Source: Gammaproteobacteria bacterium (GTDB taxonomy: Bacteria > Pseudomonadota > Gammaproteobacteria > SZUA-140). From it: DNA of 55,928 bases. Positions 18,584 to 27,552 of the stretch are shown here, piece after piece. Under the pieces are notes generated by a model. That model saw nothing but the letters and a program-made list of their open reading frames with translations. It was not told where the DNA came from and did no database searches. Made by a program: the position numbers and the translations under genes. Each line of letters begins with the position of its first letter. Position 1 is the stretch's first letter. The stretch lies in contig QIGV01000179.1 of the NCBI GenBank assembly GCA_003230085.1, forward strand, positions 1 through 55,928. The letters are read 5' to 3'.

Positions 18584-18640
18584 CCTGTACATCAAACGGT
18601 GTACAGGCCTGAGAGACCTCGGGCAAGATGATTGCCGAGG
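18584..18640. terminator. Pair of hairpins between convergent genes
   Basis: The first stem is cctgtac (18584-18590) with gtacagg (18601-18607). The second is cctcgggca (18617-18625) with tgccgagg (18633-18640). They lie between the stops of the GT2 gene and the minus-strand glycoside-hydrolase-like gene. No long T-run follows, but position and pairing suggest a two-way transcription end. Confidence 0.5.
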
Positions 18641-18646
18641 TATGCT

Positions 18647-19885
18647 TTATTGTGTATTACAAATAGATATATTGGTAGGGCAAGCCGCGTTTATTTTTCC
18701 GTTATATTTATTGATTATAGGGATTATTCCGTATTGCATAGAAAATTTATATGTTGGTGTATCTTCGTTGGTACCATATCTCACCCATAAAATATAGTTA
18801 TCTTTAATATCATTAACCCCGTAGTTCAATATATCCTCTGGCAGGTAGCATTTTTTTGTTTTGCCCATAACTGAAAGAGGACCTGTTGAGGATCTCCCGC
18901 ACAGAACGGGGGCGGAAACAATATCAGCGATGGGCATTTTCCCAGCATATGAAGAAGCAGTTAGTAGCTGTGCAGTAGATCCACCATTTTTATCGCCTAC
19001 ATTTAGATCAGGCCCCAATCTGCCGGCGCCAACCTGATATGCATTGGCTATAATGCCAGGTATTTGTCCGGAGAGAAAATTAGCTGTTTCAAATACGACA
19101 GTGTTAGGGAAAGCGGCTCTAAATGCAGCAATTGCTCTTTTTAATTGTGCAGCATGAGCAGATCTAGTGTAATCTGGTGGAAAATTTCCAGCAAACCCAG
19201 GAGTTGTCTCTTGCGGAGCAATTCCCTCTATATAGGGTTCAGCATTGAAACGCGCTCCCAATTGTTGATACAACAATATCATGCGATCCATAACTAAGGG
19301 GTCCCAAATGCGAGCTATGGTGCCGTTTTTTGTCGGTGCGATACCGCCTTTATAAATTGGATTAGTTTCTAAATAGGCCGGTGTTGCTTTATAGGATAAT
19401 GAGAAGGCTCTATCATTGATCCTTATTATCAGCCTTTTCCCATTGGCTTGCAGGTAAGCAAGGTCTGATTCGATTGTTGAGAAATCATAAACGCCTTCTT
19501 GGGGTTCAAGATTGCGCCATTCATATTCTACATGAACCCCTTTTACATTTGGTTCGTTAAGAATAATGTCGAAATTTGATTGAGGAGCGGCTCTGTACAA
19601 TTTCATATAGTGCCCCGGATGCCATTTGACGGCATTGCCACTATTCGTAGATGGTGGTGGTTGAGAAACTACAGGTGGTAGTACTGTTGGCGTGCATCCG
19701 ATACTCCCTACTGTTCCTATGCACAGGCCGGATGGTGGTGCAGGCGGTGCGCCTATTGATGTTGCAGGTAGACCGACAATGCTTAAGAGCAGCGCGTACC
19801 GCAAGAAATCTCTTATTTGCCGTATCCGGGAACAGGAGAGAGTTGAAACTGAGCGTGAAATAGATTGATAAGGCATTGTATTCAT
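18647..19885 (-). CDS. Exported putative glycoside hydrolase (TIM-barrel type)
   Basis: The 412-residue protein has a basic N-terminus and a hydrophobic segment (about 29-46, ending PATSIGA), which looks like a signal peptide. A Pro/Ser-rich linker follows. The main domain starts near KWHPGHYMKL and has VEYEWRNLEPQEGVYDFS with LIIRIND, a pattern seen in GH42-, GH5- and GH14-like barrels where the chain enters after strand 2. Candidate acids are the Glu in IAPQETTP and the Glu in VFETANF; I could not confirm catalytic roles. Placed inside a polysaccharide locus, it may trim or release the polymer, as many such loci encode a matching hydrolase or lyase. Confidence 0.6.
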   Translation of the reverse strand: MNTMPYQSISRSVSTLSCSRIRQIRDFLRYALLLSIVGLPATSIGAPPAPPSGLCIGTVGSIGCTPTVLPPVVSQPPPSTNSGNAVKWHPGHYMKLYRAAPQSNFDIILNEPNVKGVHVEYEWRNLEPQEGVYDFSTIESDLAYLQANGKRLIIRINDRAFSLSYKATPAYLETNPIYKGGIAPTKNGTIARIWDPLVMDRMILLYQQLGARFNAEPYIEGIAPQETTPGFAGNFPPDYTRSAHAAQLKRAIAAFRAAFPNTVVFETANFLSGQIPGIIANAYQVGAGRLGPDLNVGDKNGGSTAQLLTASSYAGKMPIADIVSAPVLCGRSSTGPLSVMGKTKKCYLPEDILNYGVNDIKDNYILWVRYGTNEDTPTYKFSMQYGIIPIINKYNGKINAACPTNISICNTQ

Positions 19886-19958
19886 GGCGTTGTCCTAATG
19901 TTGTCAGGATGTTTATTGTGAGGCATTGGCATATTTATCGGTTGAAATGCTCTGATAA

Positions 19959-21782
19959 TCAAATAATACTACATACTGCTGGCGAGGGACTAGAGAGGCC
20001 ATCAATATTGTAGGCTCTGACTGTGAAACAGACCTTATCACCAGTTGCCATGCCAAGGTCATTTTGAGTTTCGAATTCCACATAAGGCGCCAGTGAATCA
20101 ACATTCGTCGAAGTGATGGGTATATCCAAGAGTTGAGTCGTTACCGCGTCTAATGTCATGCCAAAGTACACAATATAACCGACGATGACGCTTGGATTTG
20201 GGTTCCATTTCAGTGAAATGAGTTGCTTGCTTGCGTTGCTACCAGTACCTGTGCCTGTGCCTGTACCTGTACCAGTACTGCCGGTAGCGCTACTGTCGCT
20301 TGTGCTGCTACCAACATTTCCTGTACTGCTCGTGTCATCAGGGCTGACGCTACCTGCAGGAACAGCCGTTCCGGTACTACTAGTACTATCAGTACCAGTA
20401 CCTGCTGTGCCAGTAACCTTGATTGTCACTGATTTACTGGTAGTTTGAGAACTGTTATTAGAGCATGTCAAGGTGAATGTTGTATCAGTGTTAAGCGGAC
20501 CAACCACTTCCTCGCCCGATGTGATGTCATTGCTGTTCCAACTGATGGGGCCAGACGCCACGCAGGATGTTGAGTTGCTTGTCGCCCAGGTAAGTGTAGC
20601 GAGCCCATTTGCCTCTACGGATAACTGGGCTGCAGTTAAACTGACCACAGGTGGTTGAGTGGTTTCAATTTGAACTCGGACTGCGGTATTCAGATTTTCC
20701 TGTTCTGTGTCCGTTGCATAGGCGACCAGCATCACCGCATCAGCAAAGTCGGCGCTTTTATCGGTAGGCAACAATGTTTTGATTCCTTCAGGGGTAGTGC
20801 TCGGTGATATTGTATCCAGGGCAGATGTAACATTCGTTAATAGCGCTGCCGGATCCATTATAAGTGCTGCATTGACAGCAATTTTAGTCTGGTCGAGGAT
20901 TTCTCTGGTAATCCTGGCATCCCGGGTAGTGTCTGTCGCATCGGGAGTTGTCATTCTGATTGCGTTGTCCATCAATGTGGTAGCGGGTGCTCCGTTAACA
21001 TAGAGATTATTGTTCAATGCCTCGATAAGCACTTGGCCGGATACAACATTCACCGTGGCGGCAATCAGCATATCAGTATCCGCTTGCCCGGCGCCATCAA
21101 TAATTCCATCGGTCAGATCTGCGGCCAAGCTATTAATCAAGTCATCTTCGCTTACGGAATTGCCTGAGACTAACAGTGTATTTCGTGTACGGCGTAACAT
21201 TTCAGCTAATACTTCGCTGGATTTGACAATCGTCGCCACATTTTGTTCATTGATGACCGTGGTGATGGGATTTGGAACTAAATTGGTATCCAGGCCAAAA
21301 TTGACATGTTTGAGGACTACCTGGGTGGCCAAATCAAGGTTCGTGGGGTTGAGTCCCCCAGCCATGGATTGAGCCGTTTTGATGATCATCGTCGAAAACG
21401 GGTTGATATTGGCATTTTTTTCTGAGGGATTGCTGATCAGTGAAATCATCTCAAAATCGGGTACTGTTCCGCTGACCATGTCCGTGCCGTCCTTAGCTAT
21501 GACGATTAAGGGATATGCTGCATTGGCAGGTATATCCGCAGTATAGTTGGCAGTTTCATCACTGATGGTTGAGGCAATAACTGCTCCGCTAGCATCCATA
21601 ACAGTTATGCTAGCGCCAGATACCGGCCCATCACCGACACTACCGCTTATTGTTATAGAGCTAGGTAAATTTGAGGCCGGGGTTCCTTCGCCGCCGCCAC
21701 AAGCCGTCAACAGGGTTAGAAGCGATATGGTGATTGTATATTGAATGATTGATTTGCTGATAAAACGTGAAAACATGGGCAT
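19959..21782 (-). CDS. Exported lipoprotein with carboxypeptidase-regulatory-like domain, Thr/Gly repeats and FN3-like C-terminus
   Basis: The 607-residue protein has a lipoprotein signal (LLTLLTAC, Cys 28). It is followed by GGGEG, a short beta-sandwich (ITISGSVGDGPVSGASITV) like carboxypeptidase regulatory domains, a long Ala/Thr/Asn-rich middle, and an Ig-like section (VSLTAAQLSVEANGLATLTW). A low-complexity Ser/Thr/Gly tract comes next (about 470-515), then an FN3-like domain (ISLKWNPNPS, GYIVYFG, KVCFTVRAYN). The C-terminal domain is clearly related to that of the discoidin protein at 22397. It is probably an outer-membrane-attached matrix or adhesion protein. Two perfect CRP-type sites lie 88-133 bases before the start. 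Confidence 0.7.
   Translation of the reverse strand: MPMFSRFISKSIIQYTITISLLTLLTACGGGEGTPASNLPSSITISGSVGDGPVSGASITVMDASGAVIASTISDETANYTADIPANAAYPLIVIAKDGTDMVSGTVPDFEMISLISNPSEKNANINPFSTMIIKTAQSMAGGLNPTNLDLATQVVLKHVNFGLDTNLVPNPITTVINEQNVATIVKSSEVLAEMLRRTRNTLLVSGNSVSEDDLINSLAADLTDGIIDGAGQADTDMLIAATVNVVSGQVLIEALNNNLYVNGAPATTLMDNAIRMTTPDATDTTRDARITREILDQTKIAVNAALIMDPAALLTNVTSALDTISPSTTPEGIKTLLPTDKSADFADAVMLVAYATDTEQENLNTAVRVQIETTQPPVVSLTAAQLSVEANGLATLTWATSNSTSCVASGPISWNSNDITSGEEVVGPLNTDTTFTLTCSNNSSQTTSKSVTIKVTGTAGTGTDSTSSTGTAVPAGSVSPDDTSSTGNVGSSTSDSSATGSTGTGTGTGTGTGSNASKQLISLKWNPNPSVIVGYIVYFGMTLDAVTTQLLDIPITSTNVDSLAPYVEFETQNDLGMATGDKVCFTVRAYNIDGLSSPSPAVCSII
20241..20280 (-). repeat. Six-base tandem repeat encoding Thr-Gly
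   Basis: Units of cctgtg/cctgta on the plus strand encode alternating Thr-Gly in the lipoprotein's linker. Because the unit is six bases, slippage changes linker length by two residues and keeps frame. Confidence 0.8.
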
Positions 21783-21869
21783 GTAACCTCGGTGCTGGAG
21801 TCAAGAATTGCGCTACATGTATCATCGTGATTCTGAGTTTTATCTCCGAGCTGTAGACCACAGAAGCGT

Positions 21870-21885
21870 TGTGATGGCGCTCACA
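21870..21885. promoter_or_regulatory. CRP-family operator, proximal
   Basis: TGTGATGGCGCTCACA matches the TGTGA-N6-TCACA consensus of CRP/Vfr/Clp regulators in both half-sites. Its centre is about 95 bases before the lipoprotein ATG, fitting activation from an upstream site. Confidence 0.8.
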
Positions 21886-21899
21886 GTCTCTGAAAATCG

Positions 21900-21915
21900 T
21901 GTGATTTTGGTCACA
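21900..21915. promoter_or_regulatory. CRP-family operator, distal
   Basis: TGTGATTTTGGTCACA is a second perfect TGTGA-N6-TCACA site. Its centre is exactly 30 bases from that of the proximal site, close to three helical turns, so two dimers could bind the same face of the DNA. Confidence 0.8.
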
Positions 21916-22396
21916 AAATAGTGAATTAAGTACGATTCTCGAGCGTTATGCTGCGGATTTGAACAAGTTGGAGCCAGCTTATTTGAATGTGGGGGAATTC
22001 AGTGTTAATGATGAAATATGACGGGGCCACGTGTGTTGCCATATTGCCAATAATACAATGGCTTAGAAAAGATATTGTGAGGTGGGTTATGAAAAAATGC
22101 TGGGCAGTGTAATCGATGTGGTCGAATTATGAACTAAACGTTTTTTTTCATGTCGGATCATGATGTTGAGTGGATTGCTATTACAGGTGAAATGATGGCA
22201 TACATTTGCTAGGATGCCGACTGGTATGTATGAATACAAATTCAGGTCTGGACCCCTGCCTAAGAGGGCATCTGAATTACTTCTATTCCTGGCTAACGCG
22301 TAGCGGTGAACAGGGATCTGTGTAGAAAAACCATTGTTTATTGGGTTCCCGCATGCGCAGGGATTGCGCAGTAAATTAAACAGAGATTATATAAAT

Positions 22397-23230
22397 ATGA
22401 AAGTTGCTATGAACATGAGAGGTCATCATTTAACCGTGCGTTTTTGTGCAACCTTATTTGTCGTAATAAGTATCGGATTGTTTCTGACCGTTATCGGAAA
22501 TGTTCATGCACACAAGTCGCTGCAAGGCAGCAAACAAACAACGGGATTAATCAAAATATCGGCTGTTTCCGCATTGAACCCCAATAAAGTTGGTAGCCAG
22601 ATAATTACTAATCTGATTGATGGCAATCTCAACACGATATGGAAAACGAAACAACTACCCCAAAATATTATTCTGGATCTGGGGCTCTCTCAAATGATCA
22701 GCAGTACACGCATTGCATTAGGGGCGCACCGGAAAAAAAGAGTGCATCGGTATTCCATATCGATTTCTCTGGATAGCATCAACTGGGTAAAAGTTGCGAA
22801 TAACCGCAGTTTCAGCACATCGCAGTGGACTAAGGCTTCATTTACCCCTGTAAATGCCCGTTATGTAAAGGTCAGCTTGAACTCCGTTAGCCATAAAGAC
22901 GTTGTGGCAATTCGTGATATTGAGATTTATGGGCGAATCGGCAACTCGAACAATAAGGGTAATCAGAAGATTACTCTGAATTGGAGACCCAACTCAGGAA
23001 GAATCGATGGCTATCTAGTTTTCTATGGGCCAAATGCCAGCATGGCTTCGGCCCAAATTTCAGATATCTCTGTAAACTCGTCTGGGTTTAGTCCCTTGAC
23101 GCCATCAATACAATATGACACCTGGCTTGATTTGAATGCATTGCCAGGTGATAACGTATGTTTTCGGTTGAGAGCCTATAGTGCGGTTGGTATATCGGGG
23201 TGGTCTTCAGCTGTCTGTAGTGGAGTTTAA
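22397..23230 (+). CDS. Exported discoidin (F5/8 type C) domain protein with FN3-like C-terminus
   Basis: From ATG 22397 the protein has 277 residues. A signal peptide or membrane anchor runs to about residue 38 (FVVISIGLFLTVIGNVHA). A discoidin-type domain follows (about 50-180): NLIDGNLNTIWKTK, IILDLGLSQMISSTRI, YSISISLDSINWVKVA, ARYVKVSL and IRDIEIYG. Such domains bind glycans. The last 90 residues (ITLNWRPNSG, GYLVFYG, NVCFRLRAYS) match the C-terminal domain of the lipoprotein at 19959. The ATG at 22397 is preferred over 22334 because the signal sequence starts there. It probably binds the locus's own polysaccharide. Confidence 0.7.
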   Translation: MKVAMNMRGHHLTVRFCATLFVVISIGLFLTVIGNVHAHKSLQGSKQTTGLIKISAVSALNPNKVGSQIITNLIDGNLNTIWKTKQLPQNIILDLGLSQMISSTRIALGAHRKKRVHRYSISISLDSINWVKVANNRSFSTSQWTKASFTPVNARYVKVSLNSVSHKDVVAIRDIEIYGRIGNSNNKGNQKITLNWRPNSGRIDGYLVFYGPNASMASAQISDISVNSSGFSPLTPSIQYDTWLDLNALPGDNVCFRLRAYSAVGISGWSSAVCSGV

Positions 23231-23455
23231 GGGTCTATTTTAATCTAAAACATCATCGCATGATGCGTATGTAATTCTGGGTTACAACACGCCGTGTGTA
23301 GCCCGTTCAATACAAAGTAGTGCGCTGCAGTTCTTTCTGATGAATTCATCTGGTTTTCTCCGGGCCCAGCATAATTTTCTGTTTAAATTATCTCCAGTCA
23401 AGCCGATATAGGCATTGCATGTCTGTATTAAACATTTGAGAAGTAAAGGACAGGA

Positions 23456-24262
23456 ATGCCATCTAATAAAAGCCATAAAATAGGCACCTGGAGGCAGTTT
23501 GCTAAGCACGTTAGGTCAAATGGGTGCAGCCTTCTAAAGGATTTGGATAAATATCCCAATACCATTTTGGTTTCTGGATGCCAGCGTTCTGGTACGACTA
23601 TGATTGCCCGTCTCATATTTCAGAGTGAGGGGATGATCAATTACTGGGTCGGTCAAGATGATGAACTGGATGCCGCGTTGATATTATCTGGTTACATGAA
23701 TCATGTACCACAGCATGGACGGTATTGCTTTCAAACCACTTATCTGAATGAATGCTATCAGGAATATATCAAGCATAAGGGAGAGTTTCGACTAATATGG
23801 GTATTGAGGAATCCGTATTCGGTGATCAATTCGATGTTGTACAACTGGAGCAGATTTGCCCTCAATGAATTATTTGATGCCTGTGGCGCGTCTCTATTGA
23901 CGGGGAAAGATAGAATGCGCTATGAAAAATATGGCCGTATAGCGATTAACCGCGCACACAGGGCGTGTATGGCATACCAGGGTAAAACATTGCAATTGTT
24001 TGAGCTTCATAAAAATCTTGGTGCAGATGTTTTGGTTGTTGATTATGATGAACTGGTATCCTCTGATACAATTTTGTTGCATGCCATCTATGAATTCATT
24101 GATCTACCATTTAAGGAAAACTATACAGATTCAATCAATAGAAACAGTATCAGTAAGGCTAAAAAATTACCTAACAAGATACGGGATATGATCAGTGAAA
24201 CCAGTATGCCTGTATACGAGCAAGCCAGGTCATTGTTGTCTCCACCCTTCAACCAGAAATAG
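23456..24262 (+). CDS. Sulfotransferase 4
   Basis: The 268-residue protein has the P-loop LVSGCQRSGTTMIARL (about 38-53) and a 3'-phosphate-type motif WVLRNPYSVINSML (about 120-133). The ATG follows aaaggacagg, a fair Shine-Dalgarno. It restarts the plus-strand glycan-building run after the exported-protein genes. It is not close in sequence to the other sulfotransferases here. The acceptor is unknown; a sugar of the same polymer is likely from context. Confidence 0.8.
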   Translation: MPSNKSHKIGTWRQFAKHVRSNGCSLLKDLDKYPNTILVSGCQRSGTTMIARLIFQSEGMINYWVGQDDELDAALILSGYMNHVPQHGRYCFQTTYLNECYQEYIKHKGEFRLIWVLRNPYSVINSMLYNWSRFALNELFDACGASLLTGKDRMRYEKYGRIAINRAHRACMAYQGKTLQLFELHKNLGADVLVVDYDELVSSDTILLHAIYEFIDLPFKENYTDSINRNSISKAKKLPNKIRDMISETSMPVYEQARSLLSPPFNQK

Positions 24263-24319
24263 CCCAAAATTCACACAACAGGATGTAGCATATAGAGATG
24301 CAGGGTTTGGCACAGAATT

Positions 24320-25579
24320 ATGGCTGAGAAAAAATATCTGAAGTTCCTTTTCTGTTCTGCCGACAAGTTTCCGCCATTTCGGGTAGATGTGGCAGTGCTG
24401 TTTGGTGATGAAATGGCCAGTCGTGGTCATAAAATCGACTGGGTCTTACAGTCAGATCAGGCGTGTAGCAAGTCTTATCAAACTACTTGGTCCGGTGGTC
24501 GTGTATGGGTGGGGAGGACCGATCTGGGAGAGAATCGATTAAGCCGGTTAAAAAAGCATGTCTATAATATATTGCACGCGTGTCGTTTGTTGTCCTTATC
24601 GTGTAAAAATAAGTATGACTTTATTCAGGTCAAAGACCAGTTTGTTGCCGGTGTGTTAGGCTTGATTGCTGCCAGATTAAATGATACTCGGTTTTATTAC
24701 TGGTTATCCTACCCCTTTCCAGAGGCGTCCCTATATGCTGCCGATCAGGGTACAGCCCGATACCCATTTTTTTATCGAGCGCGGGGAATTTTTTTTAAAT
24801 TCCTGCTTTATAAAATAATTCTTCCTCTATCAGACCACGTTTTTGTTCAAAGTGAGCAGATGAAGGTTGATGTCGCTTCACAGGGGATTGCGGAGGAAAA
24901 GTTATCCGTTGTCCCTATGGGGGTTAACCTTAAGAAATTTATACAGTTCACTGAATCAAATACAGATGATTTGTCGGATTATGAAGAGGAGTGTATTGTC
25001 TATTTGGGTACGTTGATACGTGAGAGAAGGATCGATTTTCTCATCAGGGTGGTTAGCCAAGTGCGGCGGGACAGGCCGAAAGCAAAACTTTATCTGGTTG
25101 GTGGTGGAGAAGACCAGGAGGATATTGATCTCCTGATGAGGGAAGCGAGACGATTAGGCATAGAAGAAGCGGTAAAAATTACCGGTTTTTTGCCCCAGGA
25201 AGAGGCATTGAAATATGTAAGGAAAGCCAGTGTTTGCGTTTCTCCCTTCTATCCAACGCCGATCCTGAATTCTACATCACCCACTAAAGTTGTCGAATAT
25301 ATGGCGCTAGGTATGCCTGTTGTTGCCAATGATCATCCTGAGCAGCGCATGGTGATCAATGAAAGTAGTGGTGGTCTTTGTGTGCCCTACGAAGAGAAGG
25401 CTTTTGCGAGCGCAATTACAAGAATATTGGACGATCCAGATGAAGCTAAGGCAATGGGCGAGAGTGGTAGACGATATGTGACAGAAAAAAGAAGTTATGA
25501 AAAGATCGCCGATATGTTAGAAGAGCAGTATTTCAATATCTGTACTAGCATTGAGAATAATAGGCCGCCTATTACGTAA
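24320..25579 (+). CDS. GT4 family glycosyltransferase E
   Basis: The 419-residue GT-B protein has an N-terminal segment FRVDVAVLFGDEMASRGH, the hinge VVPMGVNLKKF, the donor domain VYLGTLIRERRIDFL, and the donor-site segment NSTSPTKVVEYMALGMPVVA, which is typical of a GT4 branch using SPTK before the second Glu. It is predicted to act at the cytoplasmic face of the inner membrane. It is followed after 13 bases by another GT4 gene, so the two are probably cotranslated. Confidence 0.85.
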   Translation: MAEKKYLKFLFCSADKFPPFRVDVAVLFGDEMASRGHKIDWVLQSDQACSKSYQTTWSGGRVWVGRTDLGENRLSRLKKHVYNILHACRLLSLSCKNKYDFIQVKDQFVAGVLGLIAARLNDTRFYYWLSYPFPEASLYAADQGTARYPFFYRARGIFFKFLLYKIILPLSDHVFVQSEQMKVDVASQGIAEEKLSVVPMGVNLKKFIQFTESNTDDLSDYEEECIVYLGTLIRERRIDFLIRVVSQVRRDRPKAKLYLVGGGEDQEDIDLLMREARRLGIEEAVKITGFLPQEEALKYVRKASVCVSPFYPTPILNSTSPTKVVEYMALGMPVVANDHPEQRMVINESSGGLCVPYEEKAFASAITRILDDPDEAKAMGESGRRYVTEKRSYEKIADMLEEQYFNICTSIENNRPPIT

Positions 25580-25592
25580 ACCCATACCATCA

Positions 25593-26705
25593 ATGCAAAA
25601 AAGAAAAAAAAGACTATGCTTTCTCTTGCCGTCTCATTATTCGGGGATATTTGGTGGCGCCCAATATCAGGCCAAAGTGTTACTGGAAGAGCTTGTTAAA
25701 AGGGATGAATATGAAATTTATTATTTAGCCAGAAATATTGATCCTGATTATAAACCGGAAGGATATACAATTCTTAAGATACCTTCCAATCGATATTTAA
25801 AGCGTCTCGGTTTTTTTGTGGACTGTCCCATACTATTACGGATGCTGAAAAAAATAAGTCCCGATGTTATTTATCAGCGGGGGTTCACCTCCTATACAGG
25901 GTATGCAGCCTATTATGCTAAAAGGCATGAGGCTAGATTGGTATTTCATATCGCGTCAGATTTTGACGTAATTCCATATGGGGAACTAAAAAAGCAGCAT
26001 AGCTTCAGTGTGCCGTTTATTGAAAAGAAAATCGGTGAATTTGGGTTAAGACAAGCCGATAGCCTGATCACGCAAACTCGTGTACAAAGTGATTTACTGA
26101 AATCTAATTATGGCAGGGATGTGACCGCGATTGTAAAAAACTTTCATCCGATGCCTGATGAAATCGTCGAAAAAAAAGATACTATAAAGATTATATGGGT
26201 TGCAAATTTCAAACGGGTTAAAAGACCTGAGCTATTTGTGCGTTTGGCTAAAGATTTACAGCATCTTGAAAACGTTGAGTTCCTCATGATTGGGCGTGCT
26301 GGAGATGAGTCTCTATATGGTAACCTGCATCAAGAAATAGGGGAAATGAATAACCTAATGTTTGTTGGAGAACAGTCGCAGGCTGATGTCAACCGGATCA
26401 TTGCGAGTGCTCATATATTGGTGAATACAAGCCTTCTGGAAGGATTTCCGAATACTTTTATACAAGCCTGGATGAGAAAAGTGCCTGTCGTCACGGCTGG
26501 CGTGAATAGTGACGGTCTCTTTAATGATGGTTCAATCGGTTTTTGTGGTAATACTTATGAGAAAATGAAGGGATACATTATGCAACTCATCCAGAATGAA
26601 TCACTAAGAGTAGATATAGGGGAGTGTGCTCAAAACTATGCTTTTAAGGAGCATACGATTACTAATGCGGATAAATTAATATCAGTGATACGTGGTAGCG
26701 ACTAA
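25593..26705 (+). CDS. GT4 family glycosyltransferase F
   Basis: From ATG 25593 the protein has 370 residues. Motifs are HYSGIFGGAQYQAKVLLEEL in the N-terminal domain, VIYQRGFTSYTGYAA on the acceptor side, the donor-domain start IIWVANFKRVKRPELF and EGFPNTFIQAWMRKVPVVT with the first acidic residue kept. A longer frame from TTG 25551 would overlap the previous gene by 29 bases; the ATG 13 bases after that stop is preferred. The sugar specificity is not evident. Confidence 0.82.
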   Translation: MQKRKKRLCFLLPSHYSGIFGGAQYQAKVLLEELVKRDEYEIYYLARNIDPDYKPEGYTILKIPSNRYLKRLGFFVDCPILLRMLKKISPDVIYQRGFTSYTGYAAYYAKRHEARLVFHIASDFDVIPYGELKKQHSFSVPFIEKKIGEFGLRQADSLITQTRVQSDLLKSNYGRDVTAIVKNFHPMPDEIVEKKDTIKIIWVANFKRVKRPELFVRLAKDLQHLENVEFLMIGRAGDESLYGNLHQEIGEMNNLMFVGEQSQADVNRIIASAHILVNTSLLEGFPNTFIQAWMRKVPVVTAGVNSDGLFNDGSIGFCGNTYEKMKGYIMQLIQNESLRVDIGECAQNYAFKEHTITNADKLISVIRGSD

Positions 26706-26737
26706 ATGCTGATAAAATCTGAATAATCTATTTTTTC

Positions 26738-27544
26738 ATGAAGAATTTTATCATAGTAGGGACCCAAAGAACTGGGAGCAGTGCATATGCTGAGTCTCTA
26801 AATATGCATCCAAAGATTGCATGTGGTTGGGAATGGGCGCAGCGAGGGTATTGGAAGAATAAAACTAAAATTGCAGAGCGGGCATTGAATGGCGATTTTT
26901 CAGATCTCATGGAAAATGAACGCAATCATATCGCAGAATTGATTAAAAAGAATCCGCAATGGATGGGTTATCGCCGGTTATTTAGAGCTACTAATCAATG
27001 GGTATTCTACCCGGGATTGTCACCGGCCCTATGGGTTGATCAATTGTCAATGCATCTCAAATGGTTAGCTGGGCAAAAGGACATGCATGTTATTCATATT
27101 GTACGTTGCGATAATTTTTCCTGGATAAAATCTAAATATTTATCTTCTATAACAAATAGTTACGTTGGGAAAGCTTACCCTGAAAATGCAAGAATAACCA
27201 TTCCTGTTAATGAATCAAATCGGCGAATTCGTTCCAAAAATTGGGTTGATCAGCGCCTGGCAACCTTGTCGGAGACTAATCCGTATTTGCGCATCTATTA
27301 TGAAGACTTTCTTTGTGATCAAAAGGCCGCGATTGAATCGGCTCTGAAGTTTCTGGAATGCAATCTGATGGAAACAGGTGAAGACAACCGGAAAATAAAA
27401 CGCCAATCATCGGAGAAATCAAGAGAGCAAATCGTCAATTATGACGAGCTGAAAAAATATCTCACAAAGAATAACCAGCTTTTCGCTGCTTTTGATGCCG
27501 GGTCGGAAGCAAGATGTAAGATATTATGCGCTGCGCTGAACTGA
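26738..27544 (+). CDS. Sulfotransferase 5 (divergent)
   Basis: The 268-residue protein has a P-loop IIVGTQRTGSSAYAESL (about 5-21) and a segment HVIHIVRCDNFSWIKSKYLSS in the place of the 3'-phosphate motif. The usual R-D-P-R is changed to R-C-D-N, so phosphate contacts may differ. A YYEDF motif follows near residue 188. It ends the plus-strand run, only eight bases from the convergent sulfotransferase 6, with no terminator between them. It may modify the same glycan. Confidence 0.75.
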   Translation: MKNFIIVGTQRTGSSAYAESLNMHPKIACGWEWAQRGYWKNKTKIAERALNGDFSDLMENERNHIAELIKKNPQWMGYRRLFRATNQWVFYPGLSPALWVDQLSMHLKWLAGQKDMHVIHIVRCDNFSWIKSKYLSSITNSYVGKAYPENARITIPVNESNRRIRSKNWVDQRLATLSETNPYLRIYYEDFLCDQKAAIESALKFLECNLMETGEDNRKIKRQSSEKSREQIVNYDELKKYLTKNNQLFAAFDAGSEARCKILCAALN

Positions 27545-27552
27545 GGTGACAT

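Larger units (their letters stand above)
21783..22396. other. Long divergent regulatory region
   Basis: About 614 bases separate the minus-strand lipoprotein gene from the plus-strand discoidin gene. It contains two CRP-type operators near the lipoprotein side. The rest is A/T-rich and I see no gene in it; a frame opening at 22334 only extends the discoidin gene backwards without a ribosome binding site. Confidence 0.6.

Noticed and set aside
23282..23509. Minus-strand ORF before sulfotransferase 4
   Set aside because: It overlaps the sulfotransferase start and its ribosome binding site and shows no domain.
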